A DNA stretch of 64,000 nt, from contig JAFQHP010000007.1 of the NCBI GenBank assembly GCA_017397895.1, positions 1 to 64,000 of the forward strand, written 5' to 3'. Each line of letters opens with the position of its first letter. Within the stretch, counting starts at the first letter, position 1. The position numbers and the translations under genes were made by a program. The notes under the pieces were generated by a model. That model saw only the letters and a list, made by a program, of their open reading frames with translations. It was not told the origin of the DNA and did not search any database. The DNA is from Clostridia bacterium. GTDB lineage: Bacteria; Bacillota; Clostridia; Christensenellales; Aristaeellaceae. This document shows positions 35,701 to 42,165 of this stretch, piece after piece.

Positions 35701-37000
35701 CCAGGCTGGCACCAGCTTCAGTGACATGAAGGTTTACAATGGTGATACTGAATCGACCACCTTCACCTACGGCGAAACCATCACGGTGAAGGCGGAAGCA
35801 ACAGCTGTCCGGCCTGCTGTGTTCAGCCTTCGTTCTCTGATTGCCCCTGCCAGGCATCAGATGGCGTTGTTCATCCGCAATGCTGACGGCTCTGAGGTTC
35901 AGATTTCCGAGGCTGTGAATGAGCAGAACGGCATCTACACCATGACGTACAACACCGCTGGCAAGGCACTGAAAATTGGTGACAATGCACTGATTGCCAA
36001 GTTTGTCGGTGACGAGAACATGGCAGACTATCAGGAGACTGTGCTTGTGACGCTGAATCCCAAGGAGCTGGGCATCGCAAGCCTGACTGCGCAGGATCGT
36101 GTCTACGAGCCGGGCAATCAGCAGGTAACGATCACCGGCGCTGAGGTATCCGGCAAAGCTGATGCAAACGATGATGTATCTGTCCTCATCGATGGCATGA
36201 CTGCCACGATCAGCAGTGAGAATGTCGGCACCTATGATACAGCGCTCATCCCGCAGGATGTGTCCCTGACCGGCAATCATGCAGGCTACTACTTCGCAAG
36301 GGGCAATGTGTCCGTGAGCATCCCGCAGGGGGTGGAGATCACGCAGGCGACGCCTTACACTGCGAGTGGCACACCTGCACAGCCTGTATTCGATCCGATC
36401 TATCAGGATGGCCAGACCCTGGGTGATATTCCTGTATCGCTGCCTGCCGGAACCTTCAATGTTCCCGGCACCATCGAATGGGAAGCGCCGGGCAATACCC
36501 CTGTCACCGAAGGTACCCCCTTCACTTGGGTGTTCACGCCGGATGACCCCAACTGGAAGCCTGTGACTGGTACCGTGGTCATCTATCCCGATGGTGAACC
36601 GCCCGTCATCACCGCACCTGCTGGTGATCAGGAAGTGACGGTATACGAGGGCGAACAGGGAACCATGGTCATCACAGCTGCGGATGCGACCAGTTATCAG
36701 TGGTACATCAATCGCTACGATGGTCTGGGATACGTACCGATCAGCGGCGCAACTTCTGCCAGCTACACCACCAGCGTTGTGAACCTTGACAACGACGGCT
36801 TTACCTATTACTGCGTTGCGAGCAATGCGTATGGTAATGCTGAAAGCCCTGTGTTCCTGCTTCAGGTGCTGGAGAAGATCGAAGTTCCTGAGACCGGCGA
36901 CGAATCCAACATCGCATTGTGGACTGCCCTGATGCTTCTGAGCATCGCCGGATTGACCATCATTACGATGAATGGTCGTAGAAGCAAAATAACCCGTTAA
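29726..37000 (+). CDS. Giant cell-surface protein (2,424 residues) with LRR, MBG/YDG-type and Ig-like domains and a VPETG sorting signal
   Basis: The N-terminus is a signal peptide (cleavage near AMA-AE, residue 29). Next come BspA-type leucine-rich repeats (about 55-285, e.g. LTSLSIGEGVTRIG), Cys-rich modules of the form C-x-x-C-G that recur at about 35-50, 325-350 and 870-895, and parallel-beta-like repeats (about 610-770). MBG/YDG-type beta domains follow from about 1100. One domain of about 110 residues occurs twice (DNA 34350-34680 and 35730-36070). An Ig-like domain (about 2290-2380) precedes VPETG, a hydrophobic helix and a basic tail, so a sortase would anchor it to the wall. Start is ATG 29726 with AAGGGGG. 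It is probably an adhesin; no catalytic domain is seen. Confidence 0.85.
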   Translation: MKNQTRINQLLTVLLLLCVLFVCMAGTAMAAEECAHVFADGQCTACGVTGGYCGAETDEGGAESVWWTLTDGNSVLTIGGTGAMKDYAIPLDRPWHDSCSGITSLSIGEGVTRIGEDAFVFFEGIESVTIPASVQSLGYRAFVGCAALKTVTFAQGSELTTIDSFAFQNCAALTEITFPAGVVSFNPINTFDGCYSLTDIHVAEGNTTYKSVDGVLYTADGTTLVLYPAGKTAESFTTPAGVTTIEVQAFLSCSVLNEVTIPASVTSIGYNAFDDHNLETVNAPCNWDGSLYTFADTVSVNVAEHTPDENGYTDNGDGTHSLTCTVCGSITEPHTYDDEDGTCVCGAVKTYTITFNPYGDSGAKIVKINDEAKEILHGGTFTAPHGQELKVKFANTLSTQETGVRVSAENADYLVVNFTYNEATNIMTIPAVNQDLYIGADAYVRVQFDLHGGALTDERKENLEENFGCTWDADNSTLKAIYGYSTGGYLSEFFQLDGHTFAGAKVNGSDEIVNKLFVMGDATVDILWHCDGSTLTPVKAKDATCTEAGNIAHYICTCDKLYAEDKTTVLTSVTLPVDPDNHVGMDSTTGKCACGEDMAVATVTTGGEITYYETLQEAMDAANEKTATVKLLADCSFDTVIDLYDGSNVTLNLSGKTITAGACIFVFKDATLTIEGEGNYTSMKDWVDVIYVDGTLNISGGTFSAVGDNVVLLQVWDDGQVNISGGSFTTTGSQSTPVSISCNVTVTGTPTFSGLEERGEFSIVNDGTLDLSGTTPTGWRVRNFPATGGVEVGRNLILPASGYALKLGDQFVTNLSDNGIIGTIVEHKTHNYTTEDYDATHHWTACACGATTEKVNHTFTYTPVTGKEVHIVGCSGCTYTAPEEIPHEFTNGVCVCTAKAVAKVDDTFYVSIHNALRAAEEINGCTLTLLEDITLTSMSSTAAYTNKGTFTLDLNGKTLSSNKGTLSVSGSADLTIKDSAGGGKIISTGSNAIYQTGGKVTIESGTFEGTLDGVFLSGDSTLNVKGGAFVGSRAMITGFGSDCVIDLTAIDPAGFTLKNNGSGTFAPRLPSGYAMVNGSGTVVESLSAEESATVKASLENATVTLSESIFVYDGQPHMPTVTVTLDGRNLTEGTDYQVLYMRARKMTNGEPTQWFGDHTTSDPCVKADKGYYAVIVGMGNYYTADVFTLYKNFVIEPRLLTIKADDQTIPVGGSVDSANFTITEGALVEGHTLTAEVQVADGTLATPGTYTNVLYLDTDSVSIMAGEENVKSNYSITLDTGTLTIVEHIHEWTYTADDEKDTITATCVSTIGACPDAEKTFTLNAPDAVYSGNPVEAEVTSDGADLTYTLHYTGTDYDSTDAPINAGDYTVTMTVGDKSVSTSFTISPKDISVVQSIQFSLAQTSFVYSGEAPELAVNAVDSSVGNYTMQEGTDYTVGTVQVNAGSHKLTVTGMGNYTGSVELDYEITRAPIGAAVIAAEAQVYTGEALEPAFTVTLNGKTLKHNVDFTYNWTNNVNVGEGKIVINGIGNYEGQAEGTFAIAMADAELSVQTDKDLYTYGETVTVTASRVAKPATFALRSAIAPDQMALFLGDTQLGEAVDAVDGIYTMTVNTADKELSIGENTLRVVYVSGGNLKDAEATVTVLLTAKSIEPVLAGSASKAYDGTTTVTDAGNLTINLNGIIAGDTVSAAAAGYVYADETVGQSKTVTANGITLGGADSIFYTLAQTKASAQIGEIKKAMLIGLTAPVDTTLDVYCADADAVIGKLPDTVVYHLADGKKVDLKVEWSCTAYDSTPGEANTFAWAVSDSELACYEIVQNVADDGTVIVTNSAFLPVTVTGTDTAITYNGTAYDVTQMFAIDSNAGAAVFEIIGGGTGEGTLNGSVLTITKAGTITIKVTTAPNAAYAAGEATAVLTISKGTPAVTIPAGLTAWYGQKISDIALPTVDGGAWSWTDTNSTVGDAGVQTHQAIFTPADTNLWNITTHPVNITVAQAGTSFSDMKVYNGDTESTTFTYGETITVKAEATAVRPAVFSLRSLIAPARHQMALFIRNADGSEVQISEAVNEQNGIYTMTYNTAGKALKIGDNALIAKFVGDENMADYQETVLVTLNPKELGIASLTAQDRVYEPGNQQVTITGAEVSGKADANDDVSVLIDGMTATISSENVGTYDTALIPQDVSLTGNHAGYYFARGNVSVSIPQGVEITQATPYTASGTPAQPVFDPIYQDGQTLGDIPVSLPAGTFNVPGTIEWEAPGNTPVTEGTPFTWVFTPDDPNWKPVTGTVVIYPDGEPPVITAPAGDQEVTVYEGEQGTMVITAADATSYQWYINRYDGLGYVPISGATSASYTTSVVNLDNDGFTYYCVASNAYGNAESPVFLLQVLEKIEVPETGDESNIALWTALMLLSIAGLTIITMNGRRSKITR

Positions 37001-37010
37001 CGTAATAAAG

Positions 37011-37050
37011 CCCGCCATGAAGCAGAAAAGTCTGCCGCATGGCGGGTTAT
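37011..37050 (+). terminator. Terminator after the giant surface-protein gene
   Basis: A perfect 9-bp stem (37011-37019 with 37038-37046) followed by a T-rich but interrupted tract. Confidence 0.6.
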
Positions 37051-37051
37051 T

Positions 37052-37862
37052 CTATTGTCGTTCGGGTGTATCTTTGTGATGGATATGGCCAGAATGCGTT
37101 TTCTTTTCAGCGCGATGGAGAAACGCCCGAATGGATACGGGCTGCGTCGATTCGCCGAGCCATGCAACAACATCATGCTGGCTTTCGCTGTTCCAGCGCT
37201 CGGTGATGGGATTCTGTCTACCGTAGGTGGTGCTTTTCGGATGCTTGGAGGCATGCTTCAAGCCCTGGGCTTCGCCGTCGGTCGTGGTCATGTATACCTT
37301 CTTCTTGCCGATCAGATAGGGGTACTGCTTCTGCCAGCCTTCGTCCTGCGCATGGAGAAATTCGGCTGCTGTGAAGCCGCGCTCCTCGTCGCCACGGATG
37401 CACAGATATTCTTTCTCCGTTTTGTACTGCCACTTTCCATGCTCATCCAGCGGACGGATCGTCAGCAGGATATGAGCATGGGAATTATGACCAGGCAGGT
37501 CAGGATCGTGGATGCCCACGTCGGCACACATACCGTCTGCCACAAACTGCTGCTGGGTGTACTCCGTCAGCAGGTCGATCTGCTGATCCGAGTTCAGCTC
37601 ACGCGGCAAAGCCACCACGAACTCCCGGGCAAGGCGGCTGTCCTTGCTCTTTTCTGCGTCCTCCACGGCATTCCAGAGGATGGCACGATCCTGCCACTCG
37701 GCGGGCGCATTTTCGGGCAGAAACACCTGCTCCCACATCAGACCTTTCTTTCGCGTGTAGTCGTGATGGATGCCGTCATACTCGTTGGTCACGCTGGAGC
37801 AGCTCATGCAGGCAGAGGCTGCCCCGGCTTACGACTTTTGCCTGCATATGATAGATGCCCAT
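37052..37862 (-). pseudogene. Decayed MobA/MobL-family relaxase
   Basis: On the minus strand an N-terminus (ATG at 37862) reads GIYHMQAKVVSRG, the start of MobA/MobL relaxases. The frame is then lost and resumes near 37827 as AASACMSCSSVTNEYDGI. It continues with DYTRKKGLMWEQVFLPENAP and the metal-binding HNSHAHILLTIRP, where HxH plus the upstream His-rich element fits this relaxase class. Family similarity stops at ERWNSESQ (about 37187). The tail to 37052 is unrelated and the large C-terminal part is missing. A small deletion with frameshift plus truncation makes this a relic of a mobilisable element. The upstream 170 bases may hold an old transfer origin, which I cannot demonstrate. Confidence 0.75.
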
Positions 37863-38039
37863 CTGCGTTCACCGCCTTCGTCGTCGTCCGGCCCCGTCGT
37901 GCCCGCAAGCTGCCGGTGTCAGGTTGCGTCATGCCGCAGATGTGCTGCCGGTGGCAGGACAGCAAGGCGCAGGATGGGATGGTATATGGGGATATGACAG
38001 CACAGCCTGTCGCTCTCTGGAGGAAGGCTTTTTTCTGGG

Positions 38040-38966
38040 TTATTTTTTATTCTTTTCTTTGGCGCGCTTGTCGTTGATGATCTGCATATGGCTGGCGTCG
38101 ATGAGGGTGACGTTGTTTTCTCGGGCCCAGTCCACACAGCCCTTCAAAACCAGCGGCAGGAACACCCGGGGAACCCCCAGCACCGTTTTCAGGGCATCGT
38201 CGGTGAACTTGATTTTGTCATCGGCCCGGTCGGCGGCGTAGCGGACGGAATCCAGGGATTGCTGGCGCATGGCAAGCAGTTCGGCCCGCATACGCCTTTT
38301 GCGGTGGAACCAGAAATTTTTGCTGTCCCGATAGCCGTAGTCCACCGGCAGGGCGGGAAAATCCTTGGCGCGAACGCCGTTGATGATGGCATCGCGGTAC
38401 TTTTTCTTCATCAGGATTTTGTCCACCTTCAGGATGAAGTGGGCGCCGAACTTGGACGTGATGCCGTTGAAATCGTGATAGGGCGGCTCATAGCCGTTCA
38501 ATTGGCCGGGCTGGTCTTCCTGGGCGTTGTCCAGGGTGCGCACCCAGGTGCACTCAATCACTTCAATGGCATCGGTGAGCACCATGGGACGCACTTCGCC
38601 GCTTTCCTCCTCCAGCAGGCTTTTTTCCAGGCGGAAATTGCACTTTGGCATCTTGTCCTCCGGCTTATCCCCGGGCCAGGACAGCTTGACACATTCCTTG
38701 AAGGTGGAGGGCTTATCGTCCACGAAATTCAGGGCGCACTTGCCGTTGCGCAGGATGTTCTGGGCGGTATTGGAGGAATTGCGGCAGGAAAGCAGCATGG
38801 CGTAGAAGTCCTTTCCGGCCACATAGTAGGGCTGGATGAGGGAGTAGGGGCCAAGGGAGGTGCTGCCGTCTTCGCACAGGGTGCTGATGACCACGGTGGG
38901 CATGGGGAAGAACAGGCTGGTCTGATAAAAATTATCCACCACCCGTAAATTTTCAAAGCTGGACAT
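38040..38966 (-). CDS. Flavin-reductase-like protein with a C-terminal PCP_red-like domain
   Basis: 308 residues. The N-terminal two-thirds is an FMN-binding split barrel of the flavin reductase-like family: MPTVVISTLCEDGSTSLGPYS is the FMN-site start (first 20 residues of that motif), with YAMLLSCRNSSNTAQNI and KCALNF following. The last 60 residues (ALKTVLGVPRVFLPLVLKGC and CVDWARENNVTLIDASHM) resemble the PCP_red domain found at the end of protochlorophyllide-reductase subunits and other redox proteins. It may be an oxidoreductase using FMN. ATG 38966 is chosen for the GGAG nine bases upstream; a good minus-strand promoter is at 39004-39032. Confidence 0.72.
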   Translation of the reverse strand: MSSFENLRVVDNFYQTSLFFPMPTVVISTLCEDGSTSLGPYSLIQPYYVAGKDFYAMLLSCRNSSNTAQNILRNGKCALNFVDDKPSTFKECVKLSWPGDKPEDKMPKCNFRLEKSLLEEESGEVRPMVLTDAIEVIECTWVRTLDNAQEDQPGQLNGYEPPYHDFNGITSKFGAHFILKVDKILMKKKYRDAIINGVRAKDFPALPVDYGYRDSKNFWFHRKRRMRAELLAMRQQSLDSVRYAADRADDKIKFTDDALKTVLGVPRVFLPLVLKGCVDWARENNVTLIDASHMQIINDKRAKEKNKK

Positions 38967-39003
38967 GGAACGGACACTCCTTTTGTGTATTTGTATTGTA
39001 TTC

Positions 39004-39032
39004 ATTATACCGGGAAAGAGAGGAAAAGTCAA
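39004..39032 (-). promoter_or_regulatory. Promoter of the flavoprotein gene
   Basis: On the minus strand TTGACT and TATAAT with 17 bases between (boxes 39027-39032 and 39004-39009). Confidence 0.75.
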
Positions 39033-39052
39033 AGACGGAGGGAAAAAAGCGG

Positions 39053-39081
39053 TTGCACAAAAGTGAAAAGAGGTGTATTGT
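39053..39081 (+). promoter_or_regulatory. Promoter of the Cys-rich membrane protein gene
   Basis: TTGCAC (39053-39058) and TATTGT (39076-39081) with 17 bases between, divergent from the flavoprotein promoter. Confidence 0.5.
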
Positions 39082-39110
39082 TATCCAGATGGCATTTTCA
39101 TGGAGGACGC

Positions 39111-39860
39111 ATGAGAGAATTTCGTTTTAGCACCATGTCGCCCATCCGCAGGCGCTATATGCTGCGGCTGATTGGGCGGGTGGTTATTCTGTTGATGGGT
39201 GTGGTATTGTGCTTTGCGGCGCCGGAGCAGTTTGGGGTATTGAACGGCTGGGCATTCTTTGAAGAATTTTCCCTGCTGCATCTTTTGTGGGGGATATGGC
39301 TGGCGGATATGGCGGCTCAGCTCTGGCCCATCCACAAGCACATTTCCATCGGGTCGCAAAAGGTGTTCCGGCAGTTTTTCCAGCCCATCAAGGAAAGGGT
39401 GAACAAGGAGGGGCTGAAGCGCTACATTCTCCACACCACACGCTCCGCCTTCTGGGTGCTGCTGCTTTGGGCGGCGCTGATTGCGGTGATCGGCCTATGC
39501 TATTCCTTGGGCTGGATCAGTAAAACGGCGCTGTTTATGATCTCCGTGGTGTTTTATGTGTGCGATCTGATTTGCGTGCTGGTATGGTGCCCTTTCCGGC
39601 TGATCATGCACAACCGCTGCTGCACCACCTGCCGCATTTTCAACTGGGACCACATGATGATGTTCAGCCCGTTGATTTTTATCGACAGCTTTTTCACCTG
39701 GAGCCTGGTGATTGTGGCGGGGATTGTGTGGCTGATGTGGGAAGGGTGCGTGCTGGTATACCCGGAACGCTTCTGGGAGCAGACCAACGCTTCCCTCCGG
39801 TGCGCCCAGTGCACCGATAAACTGTGCACCCAGTATTGCCGGAAACTGCGCAACCGGTAA
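39111..39860 (+). CDS. Membrane protein with cytoplasmic cysteine clusters, function unknown
   Basis: 249 residues with about five membrane helices (near 20-40, 47-65, 112-132, 139-160, 185-205). Two Cys groups lie outside the helices: NRCCTTCRIFNWDH at about 170 and CAQCTDKLCTQYCRKL near the C-terminus. Their spacing suits a metal site or iron-sulfur cluster; binding is inferred. I know similar uncharacterised proteins in Firmicutes but no function. The ATG at 39111 has GGAGG only four bases before it. It is divergent from the flavoprotein gene, which could make the two redox partners. Confidence 0.6.
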   Translation: MREFRFSTMSPIRRRYMLRLIGRVVILLMGVVLCFAAPEQFGVLNGWAFFEEFSLLHLLWGIWLADMAAQLWPIHKHISIGSQKVFRQFFQPIKERVNKEGLKRYILHTTRSAFWVLLLWAALIAVIGLCYSLGWISKTALFMISVVFYVCDLICVLVWCPFRLIMHNRCCTTCRIFNWDHMMMFSPLIFIDSFFTWSLVIVAGIVWLMWEGCVLVYPERFWEQTNASLRCAQCTDKLCTQYCRKLRNR

Positions 39861-39872
39861 AAATAAAAAAAG

Positions 39873-39908
39873 AACCTCCGAAGGCAAAACGCTTTCGGAG
39901 GTTTTTTG
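39873..39908. terminator. Bidirectional terminator
   Basis: A perfect 10-bp stem (39873-39882 with 39894-39903) with A-rich and T-rich flanks, between the membrane protein gene and the convergent GH3 gene. Confidence 0.8.
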
Positions 39909-39910
39909 TT

Positions 39911-42010
39911 TTACAGGGTGAAGGAAAGTTTCAGCAGGTCTTCATCCTTGGAGCTATGGCCTGCCATCAGGATGAATTCGCCCTTTTCCAGCACGGTTTT
40001 TTCGCGGCGGTTGATGAGGGCAAAATCATTTTTCTCAAAGCGGAAGGTGATTTCCTTCTTTTCGCTGGGGGCCAATTGCACCTGCTGATAGCCGATGAGC
40101 CGTTTGATGGGCGTCAGCACGCTGGACACCACGTCCCGCACATACACCTGCACCGTTTCCAGGCCGGAAAGGCTGCCGGTATTTTCCACGGTGACCGCGG
40201 CAGTGAGGGTATCGGCGTTCATGGTAAGGCCGGAATAGACAAAGCTTGTGTAGGACAGGCCTTCGCCAAAGGCGTACAGGGGAGCGGCGGGCAGATCGCA
40301 ATAGGAAGCACCGTGCCAGCCTGGCAGCTGGTTGTAATACACCGGCACCTGGCCTGCATGATGGGGGAAGGAGATGGGCAGCCGGCCGGTGGGGCTGAAA
40401 TGGCCGTAGAGCACTTCCGCCAGGGCCTGGCCGCCGTGCTGGCCGCCGTTGAAGGCCACCACCACGGCATTGGCGTTTGCGGCGTCCTTCAGGCACAGGG
40501 GCTTGGAGGAAACAAGCACGGTGATGACGGGCTTGCCGGTGTTTTTCAGGGCCTTGTGGAGGGAAAGCTGGCTGCCGGACAGGTCCAGGTCCGCCCGGTC
40601 ACGCCCTTCGCCCACCTGGGTCATCACGTCGCCCACCACGTGCACGATCACATCCGCATCTTTTGCGGCGGAAAGGGCGGCGCAAAGGTCATCGCTTTCA
40701 TCTGCCACCGGGCCGCAGCCTGGCATGTAGGTCACCTGCCCCAGCCTTTCCATGCCTTCTTTCACGGTGGTGTAGGGGCGGACGGCGGGATGGTCAGGGT
40801 TCCACAGGGGGTGGGAGAAGTAGGTCCAGTCGCCGTACTGGGCCCAGATATCATCGGCATTTTTGCCCACCAGCAGTACCTTTTGCTCCTTTTTCAGGGG
40901 CAGCACGCCGTCATTTTTCAACAGGGTGATGCTGCGCCGGGCCGCTTCCAGGGCGGAAGCCTGATGGGCCTCACAGCCGATGCAGCCGGGCACGCCCACC
41001 TTTTCCGGCTGTTCAAACAGTCCCATGCGCTCCTTCACGGTGAGGATGTGGCACACCGCTTCATCGATGACGCTTTCGGAAAGCTTTCCCTCCTTCACCA
41101 GGCGGATGGCGCTTTCATAAAACTCGGTGCTGGACATGATCATGTCATTGCCGGCTTCGGCGGCCAGCTTTGCCGCTTCGTCGGCATCATGGGCCACAAA
41201 CTGCTTGTCCACCAGGCTGGTCACGTTCATCCAGTCGGTGATCACAAAGCCATCAAAGCCCATTTCCTCCCGCAGGATTTTTTTCAGCATATAGCTGTCC
41301 ACGGTGAGGGGTGTTCCGTCGATGGAGCCGTAGGCCGTCATGAAGGTGGCGCAGCCGGCATCCACTGCCTTTTTGAAGGGCGGCAGGAACACTTCCCTTA
41401 CTTTGCGGTAGGTCACTTCGCTGTCATAGGCGTCCCGGGCGCCGGTGGCCTCGCCGTAGGCAATGTAGTGCTTGGCGCAGGCGGCAATGCTTTCCGGGGC
41501 GGAAAGATCGTCCCCCTGATAGCCATGGATAAGGGCGGCGGCCATTTCCCCGGTGAGGTAGGGGTCTTCGCCGAAGGTTTCGTTCACACGGCCCCAGCGG
41601 GGGTCACGGGACAGGCACAGAAGGGGAGAGAAGGTCCAGTGCAGGCCGTCGGTGGCCACTTCCCGGGCGGTGACACGGCCCATTTCCCGGGCAATTTCCC
41701 TGTCCCAGGTGCAGGCACAGGCAAGCTGGGTGGGGAAGATGGTGGCATGGTCGTTGAGGGCGTGGCCACGCACGGCGTCAATGCCAAAGAGCACCGGAAT
41801 GCCAAGGCGGGAATTCAATGCCGTCTGCTGCACTTCCCGGGCATTATCCCCCAATACGTGCAGGAAGGAACCGGCCCCCAGCTTTGCCCAGCGGAGGGAT
41901 TCCTCTCTTCCTGTCTGGGCATAGGGCACCTGAATCATCTGGGCCACCTTTTCTTCCAGGGTCATTTGCGAAAGCAGCGTTTTCACACGCTGGGATACCT
42001 GCTTGGCCAT
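39911..42010 (-). CDS. Glycoside hydrolase family 3 beta-glucosidase (first copy)
   Basis: 699 residues, no signal peptide, so cytoplasmic. It has the GH3 N-terminal TIM barrel (about 8-340) with DPRWGRVNETFGEDP and nucleophile Asp259 in FVITDWMNV, an alpha/beta sandwich (about 370-580), and a fibronectin-type-III-like C-terminal domain (about 600-690, FAFGEGLSYTSF region just before). This is the BglX-like three-domain layout. It should release glucose, or xylose, from the non-reducing end of beta-linked oligosaccharides. ATG 42010 has AAGGATG nine bases upstream; a near-consensus promoter lies at 42054-42082. A second GH3 enzyme at 44915 is only distantly similar, so substrates probably differ. 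Confidence 0.9.
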   Translation of the reverse strand: MAKQVSQRVKTLLSQMTLEEKVAQMIQVPYAQTGREESLRWAKLGAGSFLHVLGDNAREVQQTALNSRLGIPVLFGIDAVRGHALNDHATIFPTQLACACTWDREIAREMGRVTAREVATDGLHWTFSPLLCLSRDPRWGRVNETFGEDPYLTGEMAAALIHGYQGDDLSAPESIAACAKHYIAYGEATGARDAYDSEVTYRKVREVFLPPFKKAVDAGCATFMTAYGSIDGTPLTVDSYMLKKILREEMGFDGFVITDWMNVTSLVDKQFVAHDADEAAKLAAEAGNDMIMSSTEFYESAIRLVKEGKLSESVIDEAVCHILTVKERMGLFEQPEKVGVPGCIGCEAHQASALEAARRSITLLKNDGVLPLKKEQKVLLVGKNADDIWAQYGDWTYFSHPLWNPDHPAVRPYTTVKEGMERLGQVTYMPGCGPVADESDDLCAALSAAKDADVIVHVVGDVMTQVGEGRDRADLDLSGSQLSLHKALKNTGKPVITVLVSSKPLCLKDAANANAVVVAFNGGQHGGQALAEVLYGHFSPTGRLPISFPHHAGQVPVYYNQLPGWHGASYCDLPAAPLYAFGEGLSYTSFVYSGLTMNADTLTAAVTVENTGSLSGLETVQVYVRDVVSSVLTPIKRLIGYQQVQLAPSEKKEITFRFEKNDFALINRREKTVLEKGEFILMAGHSSKDEDLLKLSFTL

Positions 42011-42053
42011 AATTTTTCATCCTTTGCATTTTGATGAGAATCGGGTTGCATGG

Positions 42054-42082
42054 ATTATAGCATGAATGAAATGGTATTTCAA
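42054..42082 (-). promoter_or_regulatory. Promoter of the first GH3 gene
   Basis: On the minus strand TTGAAA and TATAAT with 17 bases between (boxes 42077-42082 and 42054-42059). Confidence 0.75.
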
Positions 42083-42100
42083 GGGCTGTTTACGGGCAAT

Positions 42101-42130
42101 AAAAAAAGCCCCGGAGAAATTCTCCGGGGC
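42101..42130 (-). terminator. Terminator of the coiled-coil protein gene
   Basis: An almost unbroken inverted repeat (42108-42118 with 42120-42130) runs on the minus strand into seven Ts. Confidence 0.8.
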
Positions 42131-42165
42131 GAAGGAAATCGGGTTGCGGGGAGACATTGCCAGGT

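Noticed and set aside
32585-37018. A 1,477-residue open frame antisense to the giant surface protein
   Set aside because: It has no ribosome binding site and shows the low-complexity His/Arg/Gly look of a shadow frame. The opposite strand has a signal peptide, known domains and a sorting signal.
37863-38039. A transfer origin (oriT) upstream of the relaxase remnant
   Set aside because: The place is right, but I cannot point to a clear nic-type inverted repeat; left as a possibility only.
39824-42034. A 736-residue plus-strand open frame over the GH3 gene
   Set aside because: It is a shadow of the minus-strand GH3 gene, which has catalytic motifs, a ribosome site and a promoter. The plus frame runs through the terminator at 39873.
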